From Geothrix sp. 21YS21S-4 (GTDB lineage Bacteria > Acidobacteriota > Holophagae > Holophagales > Holophagaceae), in the NCBI RefSeq assembly GCF_030845995.1, contig NZ_CP132719.1:682001-746000 (forward strand): DNA of 64,000 nucleotides, given 5' to 3'. Positions 34,368-43,529 of the stretch are shown piece after piece. Position 1 is the stretch's first letter. Every line of letters starts with the position of its first letter. The position numbers were made by a program, and so were the translations under genes. The notes beneath the pieces were generated by a model. The model saw nothing but the letters and a program-made list of their open reading frames with translations. It did no database searches and was not told the DNA's origin.

Positions 34368-35323
34368 GGCACTTCCTCGCCATGGGGGTGGGACAGCAGG
34401 AACAGGACGGCCATCCGGACGGGAACGCCGTTGGTGACCTGGTCCAGGATCAGGCTCCGGGGGCCGTCGGCCACGTCGCTGGTGATCTCGAGTCCCCGGT
34501 TGATGGGGCCGGGATGGAGGACGGCCACGTCGCGCTTGGCCCGCGCCATGCGGGCGGGGTTGAGCTGGTAGAAGCGGCTGTACTCGCCCTGGCCGGGGAT
34601 GTAGGCGCCGGTGCCCCGCTCGAACTGGGCGCGGAGCATCATGACGGCGTCCTGGTCGGGGAGGACGGCGTCGAAGTTGTGGCTGATCCCGATGGAGGGC
34701 CAGGTGGCCTTCAGGTCCGCCGGGACGAGGGTGGGCGGGCCCACCAGGGTGACGTGGGCGCCCATTTTGGTGAGCAGCCAGAGGTTGGACCGCACCACCC
34801 GGCTGTTGCGGATGTCGCCCACGATGGCCACGCGGAGGCCCTCCAGCTTTCCGAAGCGCTTGCGGAGGGTGTAGGCGTCCAGGAGGGCCTGGGTGGGGTG
34901 CTCGTGGGCGCCGTCGCCCGCGTTCACGATGCTGGCCTTCATGTGCCGGGCCAGCAGGGCGTGGGCGCCGGGCGCGCTGTGGCGCATGACGACCAGATCC
35001 GGATGCATGGCCTGAAGGTTCATGGCCGTGTCGATGAGGGTCTCGCCCTTGTTCAGGCTGCTGGTGTCCGCGTCGAAGTTGATGATCTCGGCGGACAGCC
35101 GCTTCTCGGCGATCTCGAAGCTGTTGCGGGTGCGGGTGCTGTTCTCGAAGAACAGGTTCACCACCAGCTTCTTGCGCAGGGCCGGGACGATCTTGATGCT
35201 GGGCCGCTCGCAGACCTCCTCGAAGGCCAGGGCCTGGTCCAGCAGGGCGGTGATGTCCCGGGGGCTGAGGGGCTCGATCCCCAGGAGGTGCTTGTGGGGG
35301 AAGACGTAGCGTTCGGCGGTCAT
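34364..35323 (-). CDS. pyrB: Aspartate carbamoyltransferase catalytic subunit
   Basis: The 319-residue enzyme of de novo pyrimidine synthesis condenses carbamoyl phosphate and aspartate. Visible are the carbamoyl-phosphate loop FFENSTRTRNSFEIAE, the HEHPTQALLD motif, and HPGPINRGLE near the C-terminus. It starts at the ATG at 35323, whose A is shared with the pyrR stop (TGATG), and ends in a 4-base overlap with the ORF6N gene. The order pyrR-pyrB is classic. No pyrI or pyrC is visible in the window. Confidence 0.96.
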   Translation of the reverse strand: MTAERYVFPHKHLLGIEPLSPRDITALLDQALAFEEVCERPSIKIVPALRKKLVVNLFFENSTRTRNSFEIAEKRLSAEIINFDADTSSLNKGETLIDTAMNLQAMHPDLVVMRHSAPGAHALLARHMKASIVNAGDGAHEHPTQALLDAYTLRKRFGKLEGLRVAIVGDIRNSRVVRSNLWLLTKMGAHVTLVGPPTLVPADLKATWPSIGISHNFDAVLPDQDAVMMLRAQFERGTGAYIPGQGEYSRFYQLNPARMARAKRDVAVLHPGPINRGLEITSDVADGPRSLILDQVTNGVPVRMAVLFLLSHPHGEEVP

Positions 35324-35865
35324 CAGCAGGCCTCCAGGCTCACGCCGTCCTCGCCGTCGATCTCCTTCAGGCGAACGGCCACCCGGTGGCCGGGGGGCAC
35401 TTCCACCTTCAGGGCCGCCAGGTCCGGCTGGATGGGCAGCTCGCGGCCGCTGCGGTCGGCCAGGACCAGCAGCATCACCCGGCGGGGCCGGCCGTGGTCG
35501 AGCAGGGCGTCGAGGGCCGCGCGGACGGTGCGGCCCGTGTAGAGCACATCGTCCACCAGAACCACCGTCCGGCCCTTGAGCGTGAAGGGAATTTCCGTGG
35601 GGCGGACGATGGGGCTGCCCACCATCTCGGTGAGGTCGTCCCGGTAGAGGGTGATGTCCAGGGCCCCGACGGGGACCCGCGCGCCGCTGGCGGCCCGCAG
35701 GAGGATCGCCAGGCGCTCGGCCAGGGGCAGCCCCCGGGAGCGGATCCCCAGCAGGACCACCTCCTCCTCCGGCTGCAGGCGGGCGCCCAGCTCCCCGGCC
35801 AGGCGGTGGAGCGCGGCGTCCATCTGGCCGGGGTCCATGGAACAGCGGCCTGGGTCGTCGGGCAT
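35323..35865 (-). CDS. pyrR: PyrR bifunctional pyrimidine regulator / uracil phosphoribosyltransferase
   Basis: The 180-residue PRT-fold protein has the PRPP motif VVLVDDVLYTGRTVRAAL, and DITLYRDDLTEMVGSPIVRP, which is characteristic of PyrR. PyrR binds pyr mRNA attenuators when UMP is high and also has weak UPRTase activity. It is the first gene of pyrR-pyrB. I looked for an anti-terminator and PyrR-binding loop upstream (35866-36000) but could not recognise one, so regulation by attenuation is not shown by the sequence. Confidence 0.93.
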   Translation of the reverse strand: MPDDPGRCSMDPGQMDAALHRLAGELGARLQPEEEVVLLGIRSRGLPLAERLAILLRAASGARVPVGALDITLYRDDLTEMVGSPIVRPTEIPFTLKGRTVVLVDDVLYTGRTVRAALDALLDHGRPRRVMLLVLADRSGRELPIQPDLAALKVEVPPGHRVAVRLKEIDGEDGVSLEAC

Positions 35866-36000
35866 GGAATCTCCGGAGGGGGATGCGCTCGGAGCCAAGT
35901 TTAGCCGAGCCCCGGGGCCGCCCGGAGCCGCGGCCCCCCTTTTCCAAGATTCAAGTCCCCAGGCCACTTCTCCGATGGCCAGATTTGAGGACGCCTCGCA

Positions 36001-36408
36001 ATGACCCAGGACCGGCGACAGTACCGACGAATCCCCATGGAAGCGGCCCTGAGCTTCCAGGAGCTCAGTTTCCACAAGGGAGAAGCCCCTGCGACCAGCA
36101 GCTACCGGGACGTGTCCATCGGGGGCCTGCTGGTGGATTCCCCCCGGGCCTACCCCCTGGGGACCCTCCTGAAGCTGGAGATCCGGGTCCCGGGCTGGGG
36201 CCGGTTCCAGAACCACTTCGGGCCCGCCCAGGAAGCCGACGTCCGCCCGCTGGTCGCCCTCGGGACCGTCGTCCGGGTGGAACAGTTGGACGAAGGGGGA
36301 TACGAATTGGGCGTGAAGTTCCAGAATGTATATCCGGACGACCTCGAAGCTCTGATGAAATTCGTGGAGGCCGCCGCGCCCTCGTCCGTCCCCCCGTCCA
36401 CTCTCTGA
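36001..36408 (+). CDS. PilZ-domain protein
   Basis: The 135-residue protein begins TQDRRQYRRIPMEAALSF, containing the RxxxR c-di-GMP-binding motif, and SYRDVSIGGLLVDSP supplies the D/NxSxxG motif. Together these are the two signature elements of a PilZ c-di-GMP receptor. It stands 28 bases before cheY and is the likely first gene of the chemotaxis operon, suggesting c-di-GMP input to motility. Confidence 0.9.
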   Translation: MTQDRRQYRRIPMEAALSFQELSFHKGEAPATSSYRDVSIGGLLVDSPRAYPLGTLLKLEIRVPGWGRFQNHFGPAQEADVRPLVALGTVVRVEQLDEGGYELGVKFQNVYPDDLEALMKFVEAAAPSSVPPSTL

Positions 36409-36436
36409 TCCGATACCCACTCCCAGGAGGCCACCC

Positions 36437-36793
36437 GTGAAGATCCTCATCGTGGACGATTCCTCGACGATGCGGCGCATCATCATCAACACCCTCTCCC
36501 GCATCGGTTACACCGACGTGGTCGAGGGCGAGAACGGCAAGTCCGGGCTCGAGAAGCTCGGTCAGGGCGGCGTGGAGATGATCATCACCGACTGGAACAT
36601 GCCCGAGATGGACGGCCTGGAGTTCGTGAAGACCGTGCGCGGCCAGAACCCCTCGATCCCCATCCTGATGGTGACTACCAACGCCGCCAAGGAGGACATC
36701 GTGGAAGCCCTCCAGGCGGGCGTGAACAACTACGTGGTGAAGCCGTTCACCCCGGAGACCCTCAAGGAAAAGATCGAATCCCTCCTCGGGTAG
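36437..36793 (+). CDS. cheY: Chemotaxis response regulator CheY
   Basis: The 118-residue single receiver domain has the acidic pair DD at 7-8, phospho-acceptor D52 in TDWNMPEMDG (the DW pair typical of CheY), VTTNA containing the conserved Thr, and the switch Lys in VVKPFTP. Phospho-CheY binds FliM to change flagellar rotation. The GTG start has AGGAGG 7 bases upstream. It is followed after 12 bases by cheZ. Confidence 0.95.
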   Translation: MKILIVDDSSTMRRIIINTLSRIGYTDVVEGENGKSGLEKLGQGGVEMIITDWNMPEMDGLEFVKTVRGQNPSIPILMVTTNAAKEDIVEALQAGVNNYVVKPFTPETLKEKIESLLG

Positions 36794-36805
36794 GGAGGAG
36801 CCCCC

Positions 36806-37429
36806 ATGGATCAGTCCGAGATCGACGCCCTCCTCGCCGGAGGCGGCAAGTCACCCAAGAAGCCGAAGGCGACGGCGGCGCCCGCTGCCGCGGCGGCTCC
36901 GGCCCCCGCGCCTCCAGCTCCTGCGCCCGCACCGGCCTCCGCGCCCGCCCACGAGGAGCCCCACAAGGACGGCAGCGGCCACGTCATCTCCGAGCTGGAC
37001 ACCGTCACCGCGGTGACCGAGCGCGAGTCCAACAAGGTGATGGACCAGCTGGACCAGATCAGCCGCCTGGTCTCCCGCCAGCAGCAGCTGATCACGGACA
37101 TGATGCGCCACGAGGGGGCCCAGACCCCGGGCGTCCAGAAGGCCATCCACGAGGTGATGAGCGCGGGCAAGGAGATCCAGGACAAGGTCTTCGAGGCCAT
37201 GGACCTGATGCAGTTCCAGGACATCACGCGCCAGAAGCTGGAGCGGATCGTCCACCACCTCCGCCAGATCCACGACTACATCGTCGACCTGCTGGGCACG
37301 GGCCTGAAGAGCGACACCGAGCGTCCCTCCATCAGCCACACCATCGCCCAGACCGGCACCACCCCGGACGAGAACAAGGCCCACGCGGATTCCGTCATCG
37401 AGGCCTTCCGGCAGCAGAAGAAGGGGTAG
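36806..37429 (+). CDS. cheZ: CheZ-family CheY-P phosphatase with FliM-like N-terminal peptide
   Basis: The protein has 207 residues. The first ten residues (MDQSEIDALL) match the CheY-P-binding peptide of FliM. A Lys/Ala/Pro-rich linker (15-52) follows, then a helical domain. Residues 136-148 contain QFQDITRQKLERI, which has the Asp-x-Thr-x-Gln arrangement (D139, Q143) of the catalytic helix of E. coli CheZ (FQDLTGQ). The family role is to dephosphorylate CheY-P. The gene is tightly packed between cheY and the triple-CheW gene (3 bases). Confidence 0.85.
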   Translation: MDQSEIDALLAGGGKSPKKPKATAAPAAAAAPAPAPPAPAPAPASAPAHEEPHKDGSGHVISELDTVTAVTERESNKVMDQLDQISRLVSRQQQLITDMMRHEGAQTPGVQKAIHEVMSAGKEIQDKVFEAMDLMQFQDITRQKLERIVHHLRQIHDYIVDLLGTGLKSDTERPSISHTIAQTGTTPDENKAHADSVIEAFRQQKKG

Positions 37430-37432
37430 CAC

Positions 37433-38959
37433 ATGGCGGACACCACCCAGGCCCTTCTCGCCGGCGAACTGGTCCCGTCGGGCCAGCTGGTGACCTTCAC
37501 CCTGGACGGGGTGGAGTTCGGCCTGGACATCGACCGCGTCCAGGAGATCACCCACCGCTCCGACGTGACGCCCGTTCCCGGCAGCCCCAGCTTCATCCTG
37601 GGCGTGATCAACCTCCGCGGGCTGATCATCCCCGTGATCGACAGCCGCGTCCGCTTCCACCTGGCGCCCCAGGAGCCCACCTCCAAGACCCGGATCATCG
37701 TCCTGCGCCTGGCCAGCGGGCCCACCGGCCTCCAGGTGGATTCCGTGGCCGAAGTGGTGCGCCTGGAGGACCACGCCCTCCGCGAGACCCCGCCGCTCGT
37801 CGCCGGCATCCGCGCCGAGTACCTGGCCGGCATGGTCACGGTAGGGAATCGGCTGATCACCCTGATCCATCTCGAGAAGCTGCTGGACAGCAGCGAGCTG
37901 AGCCGCCGCGCCGAGCTGGAGGAGCTCAGCATGGAGGGCTCCTTCGGCGGGAACGAGGGCACCGAGGAGGAAATCGAGGCCGACGGGCGGCCCTTCGTCA
38001 CCTTCCGGCTGGGGACCGAATCCTTCGGGATCGCCCTCCAGCAGGTGGAAGAGATCGTCGAACTGCCCACCGTGACCAAGGTCCCCGACGCTCCGGACTA
38101 CGTTCTGGGGGTGATCTGCCTGCGGGACCAGGTCATGCCGCTCATCGACCTGTCCGAGATCCTGTCCATCGAGCAGGGCGAAGGCGGGCGCCGCCGCGAC
38201 ATGGTGGTGCTGCTGTCCTTCGGCTCCGCCCGGATCGGCGTGGTGGTGGACGAGATCCAGGAGATCCTGCGCGTGCAGGACGACCAGATGCTGCCGCCGC
38301 CCCAGACCCTGTCCGAGGCCGAGCGCGAGCACCTGGAGGGCATCCTCCTGCTTCCCGGCCGGATGGTGAGCCTGATCAACGTCCTCAAGATCATCACCGG
38401 CGACGACCAGGAGAAGATCGCCGCCATGGGCCAGGGCCTGGGGTTGGGCGACGCCCGCACCCAGGAGACGCACCCCAGCCTCGAACTGGTGGCCTTCCGG
38501 CTCGGCCCCGAGAGCTACGGCCTGCGCCTGCACGAGGTCCGCGAGATCATCATGGTGGGCCAGATCACGCCCGTTCCCCGCGCCCCGCACTTCGTGGACG
38601 GCGTCCTGAACCTCCGCGGCGAGGTCATGCCGGTGGTGGATCTCCGCACCCGGTTCGGGCTGGAGCGCGTCGAGGCCACGTCCATCTCCCGGATCCTGAT
38701 CACCAGCATCGGCGGCGTGTTCACCGGCCTGGTGGTGGACGCGGTGGATGAGGTCCGTCCCGTCGAACTCCACCGCTTCGGGCCTCCCCCCTCGGTCACC
38801 GCCGTGGGCGCCAACCGCTATATCGAGAAGGTGGCGCGGCTGGACAACGGAATGATCTTCCTGCTGGAGCTGCAGCAGCTCCTGACGGACGCCGAGACCG
38901 AACAGCTCCAGGGCCTCCAGGGGCGCCGGACCACGGCCAACAGGACGGGTGAGCCATGA
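37433..38959 (+). CDS. Triple CheW-domain coupling protein
   Basis: The 508-residue protein consists of three consecutive CheW domains: about 17-155 (VTFTLDGVEFGLDIDRVQEI, GVINLRGLIIPVIDSR), about 187-335 (FVTFRLGTESFGIALQQVEE, GVICLRDQVMPLIDL) and about 350-490 (VAFRLGPESYGLRLHEVREI, GVLNLRGEVMPVVDLRTRFG). There is no receiver domain, so it is not CheV. A triple CheW could bridge several CheA or receptor units in one array. It overlaps cheA by ATGA. Confidence 0.92.
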   Translation: MADTTQALLAGELVPSGQLVTFTLDGVEFGLDIDRVQEITHRSDVTPVPGSPSFILGVINLRGLIIPVIDSRVRFHLAPQEPTSKTRIIVLRLASGPTGLQVDSVAEVVRLEDHALRETPPLVAGIRAEYLAGMVTVGNRLITLIHLEKLLDSSELSRRAELEELSMEGSFGGNEGTEEEIEADGRPFVTFRLGTESFGIALQQVEEIVELPTVTKVPDAPDYVLGVICLRDQVMPLIDLSEILSIEQGEGGRRRDMVVLLSFGSARIGVVVDEIQEILRVQDDQMLPPPQTLSEAEREHLEGILLLPGRMVSLINVLKIITGDDQEKIAAMGQGLGLGDARTQETHPSLELVAFRLGPESYGLRLHEVREIIMVGQITPVPRAPHFVDGVLNLRGEVMPVVDLRTRFGLERVEATSISRILITSIGGVFTGLVVDAVDEVRPVELHRFGPPPSVTAVGANRYIEKVARLDNGMIFLLELQQLLTDAETEQLQGLQGRRTTANRTGEP

Positions 38960-41079
38960 GCGACTTCGCCCTCGACGATCCCAGCTTCTACGAGGATTTC
39001 CTCATCGAGGCGCAGGAGCACTTCGAGCAGATCGAGACCAACTTCCTGGCGCTGGAGGAATCCCCCGGCGACCTGGACCTGCTGAACGCCATCTTCCGCA
39101 GCATCCATACCATCAAGGGCGCCGCCGGGTTCCTGGGCCTCCAGAAGGTCCAGGCCCTCGCCCACGTCGGCGAGAGCGTGCTGGACGACCTCCGCAAGGC
39201 CCGGATGGAGCTCAACGAGCGGGTGATGGAGCTGCTGTTCGAGACCGTGGACATGCTCAAGGTCCTGGTGGACGACGTCCGCGTCCAGGTCCGGAAGCAG
39301 GGCGAGCCCGAGGATCCCGATCCCAGCGAGCTGATCCGCAGCCTGGAGGCGCTCCGCAAGGGCGGCGCCCAGGCCACGGAGGCCGCGCGCGCCGCGGCGC
39401 CCAAGGGCGAGCTACACCTCCCCTCCGCCCTCGACGGCCTCGACCCCGCGGGGAAGAAAGCCGCGGAGGCAGCGCTGGCCGAGCACAAGTCCGTCGTGGG
39501 CATCCGCGCCGAACTGGACGGCGCCATCTTCGGGACCGCCTTCAATCCCTTCTCCCTGTTCCAGATGGTGGAGCTGGTGGGACGGCTGCTCTACCGCCAA
39601 ATGGTTCCCCGCCAGCCGCTGGTGGACCTGGACACCTTCGAACCCCGGAGCTTCCATCTGGACCTGGTGCTGGTCATCGAAGCCGCCGAGCCCATCGAGG
39701 AGGTCCGCCGGATCTTCGGCGCGGTGACGAACGCCACCATCGGCCTGTTCCCCCTGGGCCTCGCCGAAGCCGAAGCGCCCGCCGAGGCGGAGGCCGCGGC
39801 CGGTTCTGACGGCGCGGCCGCCCCGGAGGACCGCCGGAAGACGGGCCGTCGGGCCGCCGACGACAAGAGCGGCGCGGACACCATCCGCGTCAGCCAGGCC
39901 AAGCTCGAGCAGTTCATGAACATCGTGGCGGAGCTGATCATCAGCAAGACCATGATCAGCCACCTGGTGGAGCGCCTGACCCCCCTGGTGAACGGCCATC
40001 CAGCCGCCGGCGTGGCCAAGGAACTGGCCCACGCCTCCGTCTACCTGGACCACGTCAGCAAGGAGATCCAGGCTTCCGTCCTGGGCATCCGCATGGTGCC
40101 GGTGAAGACCGTGTTCTCGAAGTTCCCGCGGATGCTGCGCGACCTCGCCAAGGCCAGCGGGAAGAAGATCGACCTCCAGATGATCGGGGAGGACACCGAG
40201 ATCGACAAGAGCATCATCGAGGAGCTGGGCGACCCGATGATCCACCTCATCCGCAACAGCGCGGACCACGGGATCGAGATGCCCGAGGTGCGCGTGAAGT
40301 CGGGCAAGCCCGAGGTGGGCACCGTCGTCCTGCGCGCCCGCCACGAGGGCGACAGCGTGATCGTGGAGATCGAGGACGACGGCAAGGGCATCGATCCCGC
40401 CGTCATCCGCGCCAAGGCCGTCGAAAAGGGGCTGATGTCCCCCGAGCGGGCCGACGCCATGGCCGACGAGGAGGTGATCGAGCTGATCTTCGCGCCGGGC
40501 TTCAGCACCGCCGCCAAGGTCACGGACATCTCCGGCCGCGGCGTGGGCATGGACGTGGTCCGCTCCAACGTGCGCAAGCTGAACGGTCGCGTGGGCGTGC
40601 GCTCCACCGTGGGCAAGGGCTCGATCTTCACCATCAAGCTGCCCCTCACCCTGGCGATCATCGACGCCCTGCTGGTGAAGAGCGGCGGCCAGGTCTTCGC
40701 CATCCCGGGCACGGCGGTGGAAGAGACCCTGATCGTCCCGCAGGAGACCGTGTCCCACCTCACCCGGCGCCAGGCCATCAACCTGCGCGGCGAAGTCCTG
40801 GGCGTCTCGCGCCTGCGCCACCTGCTGCGCTCCGCCACCGCGCCCGAGGGCGCCGAGGAAGACGGCCTGTCCGTGGTGGTGATCGCCTCCGGCGGACGCC
40901 GGATGGGGATCATCGTGGACAGCTTCGTCCGCCGGCAGGAAGTGGTCATCAAGCCCCTGGCGCCCTACCTGGCGAGCCTGCCCGGGATCAGCGGCGCCTC
41001 CATCATGGGCGACGGCGGCGTGGTGCTGATCCTCGATCCCGCCGAACTCCTGCAGCTCGCCGTCCAGGAGGCCGTGTGA
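38956..41079 (+). CDS. cheA: Chemotaxis histidine kinase CheA
   Basis: The protein has 707 residues. The P1 HPt domain has phospho-acceptor H51 in SIHTIKGAAGF. An unusual P2-region domain (about 145-265, VVGIRAELDGAIFGTAF...) replaces a standard CheY-binding P2. The P3 dimerisation helix (VSQAKLEQFMNIVAELI), P4 ATPase (LIRNSADHGIEMPEVR, DDGKGIDP, GRGVGMDVVRSNV) and P5 CheW-like domain are present. It overlaps the genes on both sides by 4 bases, so stoichiometry with the two CheW-type proteins is translationally linked. The P2 replacement resembles segments predicted to interact with response regulators, but I cannot name it. Confidence 0.95.
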   Translation: MSDFALDDPSFYEDFLIEAQEHFEQIETNFLALEESPGDLDLLNAIFRSIHTIKGAAGFLGLQKVQALAHVGESVLDDLRKARMELNERVMELLFETVDMLKVLVDDVRVQVRKQGEPEDPDPSELIRSLEALRKGGAQATEAARAAAPKGELHLPSALDGLDPAGKKAAEAALAEHKSVVGIRAELDGAIFGTAFNPFSLFQMVELVGRLLYRQMVPRQPLVDLDTFEPRSFHLDLVLVIEAAEPIEEVRRIFGAVTNATIGLFPLGLAEAEAPAEAEAAAGSDGAAAPEDRRKTGRRAADDKSGADTIRVSQAKLEQFMNIVAELIISKTMISHLVERLTPLVNGHPAAGVAKELAHASVYLDHVSKEIQASVLGIRMVPVKTVFSKFPRMLRDLAKASGKKIDLQMIGEDTEIDKSIIEELGDPMIHLIRNSADHGIEMPEVRVKSGKPEVGTVVLRARHEGDSVIVEIEDDGKGIDPAVIRAKAVEKGLMSPERADAMADEEVIELIFAPGFSTAAKVTDISGRGVGMDVVRSNVRKLNGRVGVRSTVGKGSIFTIKLPLTLAIIDALLVKSGGQVFAIPGTAVEETLIVPQETVSHLTRRQAINLRGEVLGVSRLRHLLRSATAPEGAEEDGLSVVVIASGGRRMGIIVDSFVRRQEVVIKPLAPYLASLPGISGASIMGDGGVVLILDPAELLQLAVQEAV

Positions 41080-42020
41080 CCCTGGGCGGTTCTCCGGCGC
41101 CCGTGGGGGCGTCCCGGGCTGAGGGCCGGGCGGATGCTCGGGAGGCGGCGCAGCAGCGCTTCCTGACCTTCCACCTGGACGGGCGGACCTACGGCCTGCC
41201 CCTGAATCGCGTGGCCGAGATCAGCCCCTTCCGCGAGCTGAACAAGCTGCCCCACATGCCCAAGTCCGTGGAGGGGATCCTGGATCTGCGGGGGCGCGTG
41301 ATCCCCGTGGTCAACCTGCGCATTCGCATGTCCCTTCCGCCCCTGGACGCTTCCAAGGTCGGGACGATCCTCGTCCTGGACCTGGAGGGCCAGCCCACGG
41401 GCCTGCTGGTGGATGGCGTGGAAGGCGTCCTCAGCGTGGGTGAAGGGGAGCTGGTTCCCGCCAGCCCGCTGCTGGCCGGCCTCGACGGCGCCTGGGCGGA
41501 GGGCTTCATCGTCCAGGGCGAGCGGGTGGTCACCCTCCTCGACGCCCTGCTGATCACCGCCCAGGGAGCGGGCCGGGCCCACACGCGCCACGCCGTGGCG
41601 GAGCGGGGGCTGGAGGAGCGCCTGGACGAGGGCCTCCGGCGGCTCATCGCCATGGCTCCCACCAAGGAGCAGGGGGGGCAGCGGGTCATGCCCCAGATCG
41701 AATCCTCCATCTCCTACACCGAGCAGGAAATGGCGAAGGTCCTCGACCGCGTGGAGGCCATGCTGGGCGGCGCCGATCGCACCTTCCGCGGCCTGGCCTA
41801 CCTCAAGCAGGAGGCCGGCCTGGGCAAACTGAAGGGCCACGAGCGCAGCATCGCCGAGCTGGAGCGCACCAACCAGGAACTCCAGGACACCGTCTTCGCG
41901 CTGATCCAGCAGGTCCAGTACCAGGACATCGCCCGCCAGAAGCTGGAGCGCGTCATGGCGCACCTCAAGGGCATGCAGGTGGCGATCTCGGGCAAGTTCA
42001 GGGCCACGAAGGCGGAATAG
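41076..42020 (+). CDS. CheW domain fused to a CheZ-like helical tail
   Basis: The 314-residue protein starts at a GTG overlapping the cheA stop. Residues about 27-165 form a CheW domain ([35 protein letters not shown]). After a linker, residues about 210-310 are helical, and 280-292 read [13 protein letters not shown]. This nearly repeats the catalytic helix of the CheZ encoded at 36806-37429 (QFQDITRQKLER), keeping the Asp and Gln (D284, Q288) but with Ala for Thr. I infer a CheW carrying its own CheY-P phosphatase-like helix. Activity is not proven. Confidence 0.85.
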   Translation: MTLGGSPAPVGASRAEGRADAREAAQQRFLTFHLDGRTYGLPLNRVAEISPFRELNKLPHMPKSVEGILDLRGRVIPVVNLRIRMSLPPLDASKVGTILVLDLEGQPTGLLVDGVEGVLSVGEGELVPASPLLAGLDGAWAEGFIVQGERVVTLLDALLITAQGAGRAHTRHAVAERGLEERLDEGLRRLIAMAPTKEQGGQRVMPQIESSISYTEQEMAKVLDRVEAMLGGADRTFRGLAYLKQEAGLGKLKGHERSIAELERTNQELQDTVFALIQQVQYQDIARQKLERVMAHLKGMQVAISGKFRATKAE

Positions 42021-42097
42021 CCGCCGCACGGAAGCGACTCCCGCTCCCCTCCCGCGCCTCCCCCGGGCACAATGGAGGTTTCGGCCCAGGAGCCCCC

Positions 42098-43399
42098 GTG
42101 ACCAGCCAGCCCTTCACCGAAGTCCGATTCCTCGCCGGCCAGGTCGGCGAGACCGTCCGGCTGCGGGGCTGGGTCCGCAATGCCCGCACCAGCAAGACCC
42201 GCTTCATCGAGCTGCGCGACGGCTCGGGCTTCGTCCAGTGCGTGGTGGGCGCCGCCGAGGCCGATCCCGAGAGCTACGAACTGGCGGGGAAGCTGACCCA
42301 GGAAGCCGCCGTCACCGTGACGGGCGTCGTCCAGCAGCATCCCAAGACGGGCCAGCCCGAACTCCTGGTGAAGTCCCTGGAACTCGTCGGGGGCAGCCAG
42401 GACTTCCCCATCACGCCCAAGGAGCACGGCACCGAGTTCCTGATGGAGAACCGCCACCTGTGGCTGCGGAGCAAGCGCCAGTGGGCGATCCTGCGCATCC
42501 GCCACACCTTGGTGAAGGCCATCCGCGACTTCTTCGACGGCGACGGCTTCACCCTGCTCGACGCGCCCATCCTCACGCCCAGCGCCTGCGAGGGCACCAG
42601 CACCCTGTTCGGCACCGAGTATTTCCATGAGGGCATGGCCTTCCTCAGCCAGTCCGGCCAGCTCTACCAGGAGCCGGGCATCGCGGCCTTCGGGAAGGTC
42701 TACTGCTTCGGCCCCACCTTCCGCGCCGAGAAGAGCAAGACCCGCCGCCACCTCACCGAGTTCTGGATGGTGGAGCCCGAAGTGGCCTTCGCCCACCTGG
42801 ACGACGTGATGGCCCTCGGCGAGCGCATGACCAAGTTCCTGATCCAGCGCGTGCTCGAGAGCCGCCAAGAGGAGCTGAAGATCCTGGAGCGGGACATCGC
42901 GCCCCTGGAGACCTCGCTGAACACCACCTTCGACCGCATGACCTACACCGAGGCCGTCGAGAAGCTGAAGGCCCTCGGCAGCGACATCCAGTGGGGCGAG
43001 GACTTCGGCAACGACGACGAGACCATCCTCATGAACGCCACGGACCGCCCCCTGTGGGTCCACCGCTTCCCGAAGGCCTTCAAGGCCTTCTACATGGAGC
43101 CGGATCCCCAGGATGCCCGCCTGGCCCTGGGCGCCGACCTGCTGGCCCCCGAAGGCTACGGCGAGGTCATCGGCGGCGGCGAGCGCGCCTCCAGCCTCCA
43201 GTACCTGCTGGACCAGATCGAGCACGAAGGCCTCACCCGCGCCGACTACGAGTGGTACCTCGACGTCCGCAAGTACGGCAGCGTCCCCCACGCCGGCTTC
43301 GGCATGGGCCTGGAGCGCGCCGTGGCGTGGATCTGCAAGCTGCCGCATGTCCGCGAAACCATCCCGTACCCCCGCATGATGGGGACGCTGCGGCCGTAA
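42098..43399 (+). CDS. asnS: Asparagine--tRNA ligase
   Basis: This 433-residue class IIb synthetase has an N-terminal OB fold ([20 protein letters not shown]) and the catalytic domain with motif 2 [20 protein letters not shown] and motif 3 [23 protein letters not shown] is the asparaginyl/aspartyl pattern, and the [15 protein letters not shown] form favours Asn. It starts at a GTG with an AGGAG ribosome-binding site, and a CACAAT-like -10 lies about 30 bases upstream. It is not part of the chemotaxis operon in function, though it follows by 77 bases. Confidence 0.95.
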   Translation: MTSQPFTEVRFLAGQVGETVRLRGWVRNARTSKTRFIELRDGSGFVQCVVGAAEADPESYELAGKLTQEAAVTVTGVVQQHPKTGQPELLVKSLELVGGSQDFPITPKEHGTEFLMENRHLWLRSKRQWAILRIRHTLVKAIRDFFDGDGFTLLDAPILTPSACEGTSTLFGTEYFHEGMAFLSQSGQLYQEPGIAAFGKVYCFGPTFRAEKSKTRRHLTEFWMVEPEVAFAHLDDVMALGERMTKFLIQRVLESRQEELKILERDIAPLETSLNTTFDRMTYTEAVEKLKALGSDIQWGEDFGNDDETILMNATDRPLWVHRFPKAFKAFYMEPDPQDARLALGADLLAPEGYGEVIGGGERASSLQYLLDQIEHEGLTRADYEWYLDVRKYGSVPHAGFGMGLERAVAWICKLPHVRETIPYPRMMGTLRP

Positions 43400-43429
43400 G
43401 GCGCCTCGATCGGCTCAAGAGAAAAGGAT

Positions 43430-43502
43430 TCACCACCAAGGCTCCAAGACACCAAGTAAAAGCACTCATGCCGTTCTTGGTGTCTTGGAGCCTTGGTGGT
43501 GA
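43430..43502. repeat. Perfect 27-bp inverted repeat at a convergent junction
   Basis: The arms 43430-43456 and 43476-43502 are exactly complementary, separated by 19 bases. The arm is made of CACCAAG/CCAAGAC words. It lies between asnS (+) and the DUF493 gene (-), and related words occur in the element at 51609-51678. Confidence 0.95.
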
Positions 43503-43529
43503 TTTTGTCGTTTTAGGGGCGCGTTCCCC

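Noticed and set aside
35866-36000. PyrR-binding attenuator upstream of pyrR.
   Set aside because: GC-rich inverted words are present, but I could not find the binding-loop sequence or a convincing terminator/antiterminator pair.
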